Shown piece after piece: positions 1 to 12,200 of a stretch of 64,000 nt of DNA. The notes below the pieces were generated by a model that saw nothing but the letters and a program-made list of their open reading frames with translations, did no database searches and had not been told where the DNA came from. The translations under genes and the position numbers were made by a program. Position 1 is the stretch's first letter. The number at the start of each line of letters is the position of its first letter. Source of the stretch: Echinococcus granulosus (taxonomy: Eukaryota; Platyhelminthes; Cestoda; Cyclophyllidea; Taeniidae); assembly GCF_000524195.1 (NCBI RefSeq), contig NW_020170399.1, forward strand, positions 416,344 to 480,343, written 5' to 3'.

Positions 1-2094
1 TGTTCTATACGTCCCTTTTCAGCCTCAGGACAGACTCGGAAAGCTACAGTTTTGTTGTAGCTTTTCTACAAAAAAATTTTTCTTCAGTATCTACCATGGC
101 CATTTAAACTGCTGAAAATAAAATCCCTAATTCAAATCCCCCTTAAGATGTGTAAGCACATAAAGTGGAGTTTTATTTTAGAGGAAATTTTAAATGCTTG
201 TGAGTAGCGGATCGTCTTAGCGTCGAAACACTTCAACAATGTTACAAATTTAACATCATAGGATACACCTGCCTGTGTTCCCGCAACCAAGCACCAGTCA
301 CCCATCATTTAACCTCTTATGTTCCTTACCATCCTTCTGTTCCTTATTCTACGGAGTCTCTGTTCATGTGCCATGAATGGTTTTGAACTAAAGAGCATTT
401 AGGAACATTCTTAGGGTCATATACGACAGGATTCTCGGATAGCTTCATTGCCATAGCAACCTCTTTAACCTACCATTAGTGTACCTACGGGCAAGATAAG
501 GATAGGGTTCGGGACCAGCCTCATCAATAAGTTTCTCGAAGGGCACCTTCAAGACCTAAATGGGTGTCAATTCAGCCCTTGAAAAGTGTTCACCAACAAA
601 GTAAGTCTTTAAAGCATGTTAGTCTTTCGTGGAGGCAAGCACCTGCCTGACACTTTCCTGACCCTTGGTAACTTAGTTCATATGGTACTTAGTCGCTCCA
701 GCGACGAGGTCGGTGAAGTTGGCCCATAGAGTCACATGGTAACCATGTTTATCACCCCGATGTTACTGGTTGCCCAGGCAATACGCAATGAAGTTAGCAT
801 AGAACAGAACAACACCATTCTTGTTGTAGAATGTGGGAACAACCCCTGCAAGACAGAAGCCCACCTCGTAGAAGAGAGGCAGTATTCTGGGACAATATTT
901 AACAAGGCCCAAAGAGACACCGCTATATGCAGCAGTCAAATGAGCATTGACAGCCTTGTGATAGTGTGGAGGGGCGGAGAGTTTAAAAAGAGGGTGGTGT
1001 CAGAAAAATACCAGACATGATTCCACCACATTTAGCCTCTGTGGATTCCATTCTTTCCATTAGAGTAAGGTAACTCTTTTGGTGTTAGATAGGCACTGTA
1101 AAATCTAAACCGATTTCCATTTGCATCCATTACTTTAACTTAACCATAAGACGTACTTCTGGCGCCCTGGTTAATGAAAAATCTACGTCCAGTACAGGGA
1201 AAGGGGTAAATGGCGTGTCATTTGCTGGGAACACGGATCTAGATGGGAGAGGTTTGAAACGCATGATCCAGTTACCAGGTCGTGGCCGGAAACACCAAGC
1301 CCGCAGCATAAGAGCCGACAACTGCCTTGAGAGTGATGATTATGTAGGAAGAATTAAGAAGCTAATTTTTATATGTGAATTAGTTATTTATTTGTGGTAA
1401 AAAACAGTAGAGTGGAGAATGGTTAGGTGACTCCAGCTAATGGACAGATCATCGCCGACTGATGATCATGGTAAGATTGATCCCTTTTAAACCAGTCAAG
1501 TCACACCTATTCTGTATAAATCCACCTTAAATTTGTAGTTTATCAGTGCCATGCCGCTGTCAATGCTACAACCCTGGGGAGGCCTGACCATGATGAAGGA
1601 AGATTCCATCTGCGGGGAAAAGTAGCATCAAAATGTGAACTCACAAGTGAACCATCAGCCACAATTTTTCATTCTGTGCTCAAGCGTCAAATGCAAAATT
1701 CATATTCCTTACATCAGCGAAAGGCTGATCTCACTTAAAATCTAGGATGTAAGGGCGAAATTCCCTGCATCCGGCTTTGGTTAGAATCGTGGCAATTCCT
1801 TACTTTTGCCCACAGAAGCTGCTCAATTGTGGGGTAGGGCACCACACGATTTTGAGCATGTTCAAGTTCTATTAGGCACTTTCTATCCCGAATTTGCAGT
1901 TTTGTGAATATTCTTGTGGCCTGTCAGCTTGCAACACGTACAAAATCAGCTCCAGCTCACTTCTACGATTCGTTTGATTTTATCTGTTAGGCTGTTCCAT
2001 CGCATGTTGGTAATACCTGAATAGTCATCCATCAGTTTACAAAATCCCACATTCTCTGTAATTGGCTGTGTAGTAAACGTGAAATGGGAGGTGC
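1..2094. other. Intergenic, no gene recognised
   Basis: I see no conserved protein, RNA gene or clear splice structure here. The longest open frame (about 736-1020, plus strand, 94 codons) has no recognisable motif and is not supported as a gene. The sequence may include old repeat remnants, but none that I can match to another part of the window. Confidence 0.5.
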
Positions 2095-2290
2095 TGTAAT
2101 ATGATAGGGGTTTATCCCTCGGCATTGGTGAGGCGCCACTTTTGTACTTTGAATGAACCCCCTTGTACCTCGCCGGGTGGGCTGGCCTTTTGGGCCATGC
2201 CAATAGTCTAGACACCTTCTCTGCGCTGAATATACATTCTGCCCGAGTACTTTGTCTTCTTTCGTCTTCAGGGAGTCCCGGGACGCTACA
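2095..2290 (+). repeat. Left LTR of TRIM copy 1
   Basis: This 196-base repeat begins TGTAATATGATAG and ends GGGACGCTACA. Its second half (from about 2165) matches the right repeat at 2778-2932 nearly base for base, and more distantly the LTRs at 41201, 45367 (inverted), 49538 and 50350. Confidence 0.75.
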
Positions 2291-2777
2291 CTTGTGACAG
2301 CGGAAAGCGAACCCAATCTTAAAGGACATGTATCGTGATTTTCCACTTCTGCGTGATAAACCTTAGTGGAGCGGAAGAACCACATATGCTGCGGATGGGA
2401 GAATGGTGGTGATTCCTAATAGAAGGGTTGATGTTGACGTCTACCTTCGGCATCTCTTCCAGTTTCTCGTGTTCTGCAGAAAAGCTGTTAACAGCTGAAG
2501 CGTCACTGGCCGTGAACCATCTGGATGTTTCGTTACGGATTTCCCCTACCGTCCTGATTCATATTCCTAAACCGAACAAAACTGCAGATCCAGGCAAGCT
2601 GCCAAGAGGGGTCAGCGACGTTGAGGTCAAGTATCCCCTCAGTTACGCGCTAATTTGGTGACTGGCACGATCGGCTCGTGGGTGTTGCTTTACTGCACGG
2701 ACTACGCTGTAATGGCTGACGCGGGAGGTTGACCTGCGGGAGCGCAGGGGACGACGCTCAAAAGAGGAGGGAGGCTA

Positions 2778-2932
2778 TGTAATATGATAGTGGTTTATTC
2801 CTCCTTGTACCTCACTGAGTGGGCTGGCCTTTTGGGTTATGCCAATAGCCCAGACACCTTCTCTGCGCTGAGTATATATTCTGCCCGAGTATTTTGTCTT
2901 CTCTCGTCTTCAGGGAGTCCCGGGATGCTACA
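2778..2932 (+). repeat. Right LTR of TRIM copy 1 (internally deleted)
   Basis: It is the same repeat as 2095-2290 but about 40 bases shorter. The missing block corresponds to roughly 2120-2160 of the left LTR. The ends are intact (TGTAATATGATAG to ATGCTACA). The deletion and scattered substitutions indicate an old insertion. Confidence 0.75.
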
Positions 2933-3875
2933 GTACAGTTCGGTAAATTAGAACACCCCAACCACAGTAATACGCGGTTCAGTTAATGCTTAAAATAGTT
3001 ACTAGAAATAGTAGTTATGTAAATAAAAGGGACAAATACGTGTTTCCACTAATTCACCTATCTATGCCACCAGTATGACCACAGAGAAATACACAATAGA
3101 CCCGAAAATAAACATAAATTAATCAGTTTATCACCAACTTGTACGTTCCGTGTAATAAGGATAACATCGGAATATCATGTTCTTTTTGCTGTATTAAGCC
3201 TACAGCTTACAGGATTAAACCATACAAAAGATACCTAAAAACAGACCAAGCGAACAAGAAGCTTGGAAAAGTATTTTTTAATATTAAAACCATCGTAACC
3301 ATGCATTTTTAAAAGGCCCAAGGTAGCTATTGAGCAGCACAATAATACCAAATTTTACCAATAAATACCGCTTTGAGAAATTGTTCTTATCCTAAATTGG
3401 AAATGGGACGAATTTAATATACCATTTTGACCTTATTAATGTGAGTTTATTTTTCCATGTGTGTATTGGGATATATGCAAAGAAGGCACTTTATGTATAG
3501 CTTTACATATAAAATATTGTGAAGTAAGGGACTGTTTTATTAATAAAACTGCTAGAATAGCTATTGGTGGAACCATTTAATAGAAACAGCAATATATTTG
3601 GGCCCCAGTCAAACACCCCTAAAGATTTTTGACTAAAAGGGTATTTTTAGTTGTAAGCCTGAATCGGATAAAAATATCATCTGCAATCACTGAACTGCTG
3701 CTTTGTACAAACAAAACCACTTACTTGAATGGTTTTTATGTGTTTAAATACACCTAATTGACCCAAGTCCATCTAACTGGTACAACTGCACCCGGTGGGT
3801 TGTGTTCTTTGCTGGTGTCCTATTCTTGACTTTCTGTTGAGTAAACGTTGATGTTCGTTCAGGTATAACTGGCAA
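2933..3875. other. Intergenic and 5' region of topoisomerase I
   Basis: AT-rich sequence with no open frame of note. A pyrimidine-rich stretch ending in CAG at 3862 lies 13 bases before the topoisomerase start codon. It therefore marks either a 5' UTR intron end or a trans-splice acceptor. I cannot place a promoter. Confidence 0.45.
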
Positions 3876-6800
3876 ATGGCGATTTCGGATATTGTGAACA
3901 TGAACAATGGCAGCTCTCATAACATTAAGAACGAGGATGATGACGTTCCTCTTGCGGCACGCATGAGTTTAAAGCGTTCCTATTCGTCCAGTGACGATGA
4001 CGTTCCGTTGGCCGTAAAGTAAGTGTAAATCTGAAATAATTTATTTTGTGTTGTAGGATGAACGAGTCGCGGAAAAGGAAATACGATGATCCGCTATCTG
4101 ATTATCCGGCAAGTTCCTTCACGGAAATATATTTTTGTTTTTAGAAGAAGCGCCCGAAGTCTGAGCCGACAAATAATGACATTAAAATAAAGCCGGAAAG
4201 AAGCCCTTTTAAAAATGACATTAAGTCGAAATCGGCTACTGCTACACCAAGAAAAAAAGCGAAGGAGGAAGAAGGTGAAACAGTGTGGAAGTGGTGGGAG
4301 GAGAAAAATAGTGGTGGTAAATACAAATGGCGTTTTTTGGAACATAATGGCCCAATGTTTGCCCCTCCGTACGTGCCACTACCTGAGAATGTTTCTTTCT
4401 TCTACGATGGTCAGCGCATCAAATTGTCGGAAGCGGCTGAAGAGGTCGCTGGATTTTATGCTAAAATGTTAGATCACGACTTTACCAAAATGGAGGTCTT
4501 CAATAATAACTTTTTTAAGGATTGGCAAAGGGTTTGTGAAAACTAAGTTTGGTGGTAATCCTCTAGGTGATGACTCTTGAGGAAAAACAAGTCATCAGGA
4601 AACTGTCGAAATGTGATTTCACTTATATGGCGGAATATTACAAGAAGAAAGCCGAGGAGAGGAAGAATATGCCCAAGGAAGAAAAACAGAAGATTAAGGA
4701 GGAAAATCAGCGTACAGTGGAGCAGTATGGATTTTGTGTACTCGATGGTCACAAACAGAGAATCGCTAATTTCCGTATTGAACCACCGGGCTTGTTTCGC
4801 GGTCGTGGCAATCACCCGAAAACTGGTATGCTGAAGAAGCGTATACTGCCTGAGGACGTTATCATTAACTGTTCAAAGGATGCCAAAGTCCCTTCTCCTC
4901 CTCCAGGCCACCGTTGGAAAGAGGTGCGCCATGATAACACCGTTACTTGGCTGGCATGTTGGGTTGAAAATGTGCAAAATAACTTCAAATACGTGATGCT
5001 CAACGCTTCTTCTCGTCTGAAGGTGAGCAGTGATCTCATCACTAATGTCGTGCTTGTAGGGTGAAAAGGACTGGAAAAAGTACGAGGTTGCCAGAAGGCT
5101 TCACAGCTGCGTAGACAAAATTCGTGCAGACTACCGTACAGATTTTAAGTCCAAAGAAATGCGTATTCGTCAACGTGCTGTGGCGCTTTACTTCATTGAC
5201 AAGGTGCGTTTTTATCCATCCATTTGCACAGACTATCGTTTGAAATTAGCAATGCTAGGCGGGTTCCATTTTATTAGGCTCGTGTTGGTGTCGGTTTTTC
5301 GGCGTATGCGGGCGCAGCGCCATTTTGAACTAATTTTTCTTTTCTACTGCACCACGCATTCCACCCATTTCACTATGTTAGTTTTAGCAATTTGAAGTTG
5401 TAATAACAATATTTCACAGTGATGCCCCAATGGCGTCAAAAATTTCGGTCACACAATTTATTCGAACGTTTGGGTCATTATTTGTGTGATTTGTTTCCTG
5501 ACACTAACGGGAGATCACTGCAAATTCTCATACCTAGGTTCACAACTGCTAATGACGGTTGAGAACTCGCGTCAAGGCTACATGTCAAAGGTATTACTCA
5601 TCAAATACATTTGGGGTTTATTCTTATGCTTTACCAAAAAGAGTATTTACAGTTCATCTTGTGGTAATCAGGCTTATTCATATGAGGTTCGAAATGTATG
5701 TAATTGCAGTCTGAATCTCGATCGAATGCAGGATTCAGTCAAGATTATTTTCAATTAACAAGTTAAAGATCGTGGTTGGGTAACACATTTCGACGGAAAA
5801 AGTAGCATTTTCATCAGAAGGTTTACTCTACTAAACATTCCCGAAACCGCTGTAATTGCCCTCCGCATCGTTACTGAAGCTTATTGCTAATCCTAAATAT
5901 TATTATGTAAGTGAGTTAAACTTGCCTATCTTCTATCTGTAAAATTAAATCTGTCAATTGACTCCAACGAGTTGTCATTGGTTCACCTTTTTTTAAGTTG
6001 GCCTTGCGTGCTGGCAATGAAAAAGATGAAGATGAGGCAGATACGGTGGGTTGCTGTTCCTTGCGATGTGAACACATTAAACTTCATGAAGAGTTTGATG
6101 GCAAGCCATACGTGGTCGAGTTTGACTTCCTCGGCAAGGACTCGATTCGCTACCAAAATTCTGTCTCCGTGCCGAAGCGTGTTTTCAAGAATCTAAAGAT
6201 CTTCGTCAAAAACAAGCAAGGCAGCGATGACCTTTTTGATCGTCTCAACACAACTACACTAAATCAGTACCTCCGGGAGTTGATGGAGGGTCTCACTGCC
6301 AAGGTTTTTCGTACTTACAACGCTAGTCGAACTCTTGAGGAGCAGCTCGAACACCTCACCAATCCGGATGACATACCGGCTGAGAAAGTTCTCGCTTACA
6401 ATCGTGCCAATCGAGCTGTCGCCGTTCTTTGCAATCATCAGCGTGCTGTGCCTAAGTCTTTCTCCACCTCCATGGAGAATTTGCAGAAAAAGGTAACCTT
6501 GTTATCTCCAGGTTTTTCAATCTTCTTATATTTTGATTATTTACAGGTGTGGTAGTGATATTCCCTATTGCCTTCTCAATTGTAGTCTGCACTAGTGGTC
6601 AGGGTTTTTTTCCGTTTCGTGCATCATTTTTTAATGTTTTTTGTTTTTCGCCTGCCAGATTGATGCAAAGAAGGAACAGATAGCCGATGTTATGCGAGAA
6701 GCCAGGCAGATTAAAGCGGACTACACACACTCCAAGACCGCAGCAAAGCGGACTCAGTACGAGAAGTTGAAAAAGCGTCTTGGCACCCTGAAAGAACAAT

Positions 6801-7550
6801 TGTTGAAACTTCAGGTTCAAGCCACGGACAGGGACGAGAACAAGACCATTGCCTTGAGTACGAGCAAGCTTAACTACCTGGATCCTCGGATCACGGTTGC
6901 CTGGTAAGAGGCTGGTTACGTACCTCACTTTTGATTGCCTTCTTTAACATTGACTGTTTCATTTGTGATAGGCTCTGCTTACACTTCACACGGCTTTGTG
7001 AAGGTCACCACTTTGGCGTGTTTATTCCTGTGCTGTGCGCCGCTCGCTGTGTGTGCTTGTGTACGAGCTATCTTCACACTACCAGTTTCTTTCCTTCTAA
7101 GGTCCTTTTGAGCTTCTAGAGCACTGTGATCACTTCTCTCTTAACTGATATCGGCTTCCATATAAATAAAACAGATGTTTTTCCTATCGAAGGAGGATGG
7201 ATACACAGGCATTCAAATTGACCGTTTGAAACCTATACTGACCTTTTGGCTGGTGCTATAAATGTTATGGCCGGACATTAGTAGCCTTTCAATATGAGTG
7301 CACTTTCTCGTTCCACTTCTTTTGCTTTTATAACAATGCGCATTTGTGCGATGACAGGTGCAAACGGTACAACATTCCCATTGAGAAGGTCTACAATAGG
7401 ACGCAACGAGAGAAGTTTATGTGGGCAATTCAGATGGCCACTGAGGATTACAAGTTTACCGACCTCACCTCCGACAAGGCCACGAATCAATTGAAGCAGG
7501 AGGATGAGGAGGAGCCTGAAGACGAGGTGGGGGATGAAGACGACTTCTGA
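3876..7550 (+). CDS. TOP1: DNA topoisomerase I (type IB), 8 exons
   Basis: Nuclear enzyme that relaxes supercoils by nicking one strand through a 3'-phosphotyrosine bond. Exons: 3876-4018, 4057-4108, 4145-4531, 4567-5022, 5060-5203, 5998-6492, 6659-6903, 7358-7550. All joins keep frame and give about 704 residues (human 765). A short charged N-terminal part leads into the core domain ([15 protein letters not shown], then [15 protein letters not shown]). The catalytic residues are all visible: Arg in RQRAVALYF, Lys in FLGKDSIRY, Arg in KVFRTYNAS, His in CNHQR, and the active-site Tyr (about residue 632) in [15 protein letters not shown] coiled linker precedes the Tyr. The C-terminus is unusually acidic ([16 protein letters not shown]). 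The start was chosen because it is the first ATG in frame with the core. Intron 2 appears to be GC-AG. Confidence 0.96.
4109..4144 (+). other. 36-base GC-AG intron of TOP1
   Basis: The intron begins GCAAGT and ends TTTTTAG. Removing 4109-4144 joins two in-frame exons (ending DDPLSDYP and starting KKRPKSEP). The nearest GT (4113) would break the frame, so a non-canonical GC donor is the simplest reading. Confidence 0.75.
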
Positions 7551-7619
7551 AGCGCGCCATCGTTTCGCTTCCACAATCTCTCCCCGCCCCTGTCTGGGTG
7601 TGTGTGTGCGCTAATTGTA

Positions 7620-7625
7620 AATAAA
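7620..7625 (+). promoter_or_regulatory. Polyadenylation signal of TOP1
   Basis: A consensus AATAAA lies 70 bases after the TOP1 stop codon (7548-7550). Confidence 0.7.
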
Positions 7626-9290
7626 TATTTTCCTAATTAGTTCACCACTGACTGATCGATTGACTCTTCTTACTCTCCTTTTCCACACATTGGCGCTCTT
7701 TCTCCGGAATATCTCCATGCGTTGAATCACGCCTGGTCGACATTTATTGTCTGTGTTCGGTTCTTTTTTCGTTCGACTGCAAGCTGGTGATACCATCGGT
7801 ATTGGCTTTCCCTCGCCACTAGCGGTGTGCGTGTGTGATTCGTATTCGCTGTGCTCCGTCAGTTATTTTTCTCTTTTATTTCACTTTCCATTTTAAGTCC
7901 TTTGCTCTTCATCTTTGTTGATATGACGGTCCAACCTGTGTTTGTACCATTGTCACCACCAGTGTATGCGTACATTAAATGAAGAAAAAAATAAATTCCC
8001 TTGTGAGTGCATGTCGATATTGGAGCTCTTGTTATAACTGATTTGGCAGTTACTGTGCTTTGGCAGTTGTCGTGATGACTCGAATACATGCCGAATTCCA
8101 GGGGGACTCTATGGTGGTAGGGGCTGAGGGAAGGGTAGGGGGGCTTTTGGGACCTTTGATAAATTTATTCCGGACTGTTGCATCATTCTACACGGGTCAC
8201 TCTAAGTTCCGGCTGGGCAATGAGTCATCTAACGTGTGGGTTTGTGGTTGTGGGGCGCTTCTACTGAGCGAATATGCGTGTGAGTGACCGCTGGTTCTGT
8301 GTCCAATTCTCTTCAGTTTGGAAATTTGAAAACGACCTAGTAGAGCGACTTATATAACTGTTCGAATTGTGTTAAGCAACAGTAATGGTTCAATTCCTGA
8401 CAGTTTGAGTAGCCCTTTTCTTTTGCAACTACCCCGAGCCCATTCATCTATCCATCCTGTATCCATCCATTCATCCACTCATTCAATATGAACGTTAATT
8501 CCTCGCTTCATATTTATCACATAAGCTGCCGAAAAATCCATTTTTGAGTATGCTAATACAATAAGTGCCGCATAAGTGGAGTAGCATTATTAAATGCCCA
8601 CTAGAAAAGTCTGATGGTTACTAAATGACCATTATATTTTTAAGCAGCCAAATGAATTATTTATAGAATGCTCTTTTACCTGATCCTGTCTCGGTACTAA
8701 TGGTACCACAAAATGGTACTACATAATGTAAGTTCAGGCGTACGAATGTAATCACTTATCTTATTAAATATGCACACGTAGAATGCACTACAATAGACTT
8801 CCAAAATTACCAAATCTACGGCTGTTTAAAAGTTTCAATGCCAGGATTAAAGGACAAAGCGCGGAGGTTGATATGCGTTGATGTCTTCTGCTGTGTAGAT
8901 TTTCTTTATATATTTGCTTAACTTTCCGCAGGAACTGTTAGAATGTCAAGTTTTGTCCTACCTTTGAAGTTCGTTAATGATGTGAAAATGTGGGAAATTT
9001 AACAGCCGTATGTACAGCGTTGAGGAATATGGCATACTTAATTATGACTTTTAGTCTGCATCGTTATTTCATTTCTTGCCTTTTTGTGTCAAATATGTTG
9101 TCCTAACAGAGGATTTCACCCTGTTTATTTCACGGGTCCTGAATACAACTGTCATGTTAAAAACGAAGAACTGAATCCGTATTTGAATCTTCCGCCCCCG
9201 CTCAACATTCTTTGGAAAGATGTGCACACTCCTCACGCAATTTTGCCCTATTTTTGGTGACTGATCTAATGTTCCTTACTTTGCAGGAGA
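7626..9290. other. Intergenic between TOP1 and glutathione synthetase
   Basis: No conserved coding sequence or repeat copy was recognised. The region ends in a pyrimidine-rich acceptor (CTTTGCAG at 9279-9286), four bases before the next start codon. Confidence 0.5.
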
Positions 9291-12200
9291 ATGAGTGATA
9301 TTGAATCCCTTCTCTCAAAATTTTCTGAGCAGGAATTGAAGGATTGGCTTTTGAACTTTAGCGACTTTGCTGCACTTAATGGTAACATTGCATCACATCT
9401 GCTAAATTTTTCACAGGAGTTTTGAAGCAGAATCATGATGGGGCTATTATGACTCTCCAGCACACTTTTCTACCTTCGCCCTACCCGCAAGTTCAGTTCA
9501 AAGAAGCCGTTGATATTCAACGCTTTTTTAATAGCTTATTTCTTAGTGTGGCCTCAGACTACGAATTTTTGGAATCAACTTTTAAACCGTAAGATTGCTT
9601 TGACTATCAATGCATGGAACATATAACTTGTCAATCGCTATCGTGTATCGCTTATTAGGTGTTATTTCTAGTAAACACTTTCCAATCATCATGTCTAGTA
9701 TTGCTTGTCTAAGGCAAGGTTTAAACAAACTCCTGATTTTGTTAACCAGAGTCCTTTCTCAAGACGAATACGTTAATAATTTATGGAGAATCTACCAACT
9801 TGATCACGAACTGGGCCCAGTGCAACCGCTCAAACTGTCCCTGAATCGATCTGACTACATGCTGCACTCCGCTTTTCCCGGCTGTCCCCTGAAACAGGTT
9901 GAAATGAACTTCATTGCTGTCAGCTTCGGCGGTGTAGCAGAACGGCTGGTCAAAGTACATCAAATGCGACTGAATCAACTGCTAGGCGCCAACGCACCAA
10001 AGGTTTACATTTTTAATCACACCTTTTTGACTGCATTTTCTTCAATGTTTTGTAAAATTTTACAGATTCTCTATTTCCATGTTTAGGTTCGGACTTTATA
10101 CTGAGTGTATGTTGAACAACCATATGAATAGATTTTGTGAGGTCTCTTCTGAGTGGACCCTTTAGCAAAATTTATTTCAGTTTAACTGAAGCACGCCCTG
10201 TAGCCTTTTTGTTAAACTTGTGATAATAACTGTTCTTTTGTAGAACTTTCAGCAGCCTGTTTGCTCAATCGCTACGTTTTAATTGTTCATTCAAGAGTTC
10301 GATAATGCAAGTGGATCCTTTAAGGCTATTTTTGCTTATTTGCCTAATGTGGTGCTGAGGAACTTCCGTTATATTTACGACAGTCTTATCCATATTTTAA
10401 TTCCTACTGGTACATTTTATGGCAAAGATTAAATGTCATTTAGCCCAAAAGTGTTAAAGGCGAATTTCTGGAAAGGGTCCTCTGGAACTGAAGGTTCCAT
10501 TTCTTGCAGCTGCCCGCCTGTCCCTCGGCCACAAAATTCGGTAGTGCAATCGCTCGTGCAGTAGAGGAGTACGTGAAGAGTAGTGCACACCTCCAACGCA
10601 CCAGCCTCCCGGCTATCCTCGTAGTGGTGTCGGAGGATGAAACTAACATCTACGATCAGCGCAGTATCGAGGAGGCTGTGCTCTACGCCAATGCCTCCCT
10701 TCGTCTCCTCCGACGCACCTTTGCCGAGCTCGCGGAGCCCACAGGACGTGTGAATGTCGAGGAAGCTACTGAACGCCTCTTTGTGTGCGTTGTGGCACTC
10801 TTCCCTCCCTTATGTAACTAAGTTCTCATCTGAATGAGTTTTACTGTTCTCAGGGATGGCTATGAAATTGCTCTCATCTACTACCGCACTGGTTACGCAC
10901 CGAGCCACTTTGATGAAGAGGTAAAGGTTTCATGATTTCATAATCCGCCGTCAAGTCCCTTGATTTTGCATCGTCTTATCTGATCCAGACATTTGTTTAG
11001 GAAACAGGATCTGGGGCTTATATTGTGCGTACTTTTCCCTCATATTCTTTCCAGTTGCAGTCTCTTAAAGTTGCCACAGAACATTCATTTTTCATGCCTA
11101 TGCTGCTTTATTTTTATCTGAGTTTGATTACGCCTGCAAACTTTGTTTTCTCACAAAGCTTACACTTCCCTCAACATTTCTAGAGCACTCTTTATGAAAA
11201 GCCACCTTTAACTAGCGAGAAATTGGCACCCCATTTCTTACACTCCTTCGAACAGCACAAAACAGCCACATGCCTTAGCTTACATGAAACTAGGCAGTAA
11301 CTGGATGCCAGAAGTAAAATGTAGGTTGCGTTAAGTTCGACTGTTCATTAAAGGATGAGATCAAAAGACTAGATTGATGTCACATACATTTACACGTGAG
11401 TCATCATTTTTGTGTTGAAGATAACCAAAATGAGGCACAGTTCAAGGGTTTGCTCTTATGCGCATTGAACTTAATTGAGTCTACCACTAGTTTTACTTCG
11501 AGTTTTATTCGCTGGCCAAATTTCTGCGCATATTTGGACGAACTACTTTTTCCTTCCTCATTTCGTCTCGATTGATTTTCTTCTTAAGCACAAGTTCTCA
11601 TAATGTTGTCAAGGCGTGTCAACGGGTCATTGGATTTTACTGCGAAGCGCTTCCATTGCCTGTTATGGTCACTATAGCCAAGTGCTCACGTATTCACTCA
11701 CAGTAGACGAGGTGATCCGCCAAACTTTCAAGTTCATCGGTTAAGAAATGATCCGACTTTGAATGTGCTATCATATGATTGCAGTAGATACGTTGTATCT
11801 ACAAGTTCTGCTAATCCTTACCTCAAAATTGTGTACAGGCTTGGCGGACAAAGCTGCGACTGGAGCGAAGTCTCGCGATCAAGTGTCCCTCGATTGATTA
11901 CCTGTTGGCGAACATGAAGCTCGTCCAGACCGCTCTCGCCGCTGGCCCCACGGTGTTGTCACGCTTTGGGGTCAGTCCCCAAACGGCGGAGCGGCTTGCG
12001 GCCACTTTTGCGCGTCAGACCGTCCTTTCTACCGACTTCCACTTCGCCGACCCCGCCATCATTGATCAGATGGTTGAGGAGTGCCGTCGTCGGCCCGACA
12101 AATTCGTTCTCAAGCCTCAGCGTGAGGGTGGTGGGAATAACATCTTCGGAGGTGAGTCGGTTATTCGCTCTATGGCACTATTGTGCGAAATGAGTGAGTC

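Larger units (their letters stand above)
2095..2932 (+). mobile_element. Complete miniature LTR retroelement (TRIM-like), copy 1
   Basis: Two direct repeats bound a short internal region with no coding capacity. The left repeat (2095-2290) and right repeat (2778-2932) both start TGTAATATGATAG and end in CTACA, the TG...CA ends expected of LTRs. A purine-rich stretch (about 2760-2775) sits just before the right repeat, where a polypurine tract belongs. The segment just after the left repeat is where a tRNA primer site should lie; in related copies in this window it reads TGGCAGC. At about 840 bases and without gag or pol, it fits a terminal-repeat retrotransposon in miniature. TRIMs are known from taeniid tapeworms, but identity with those is inference. 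It must depend on enzymes supplied by another element. Confidence 0.75.

Noticed and set aside
1946..2385. Two overlapping minus-strand open frames of 117-127 codons
   Set aside because: They fall in and across the left LTR of the TRIM element and reflect repeat sequence, not a gene.
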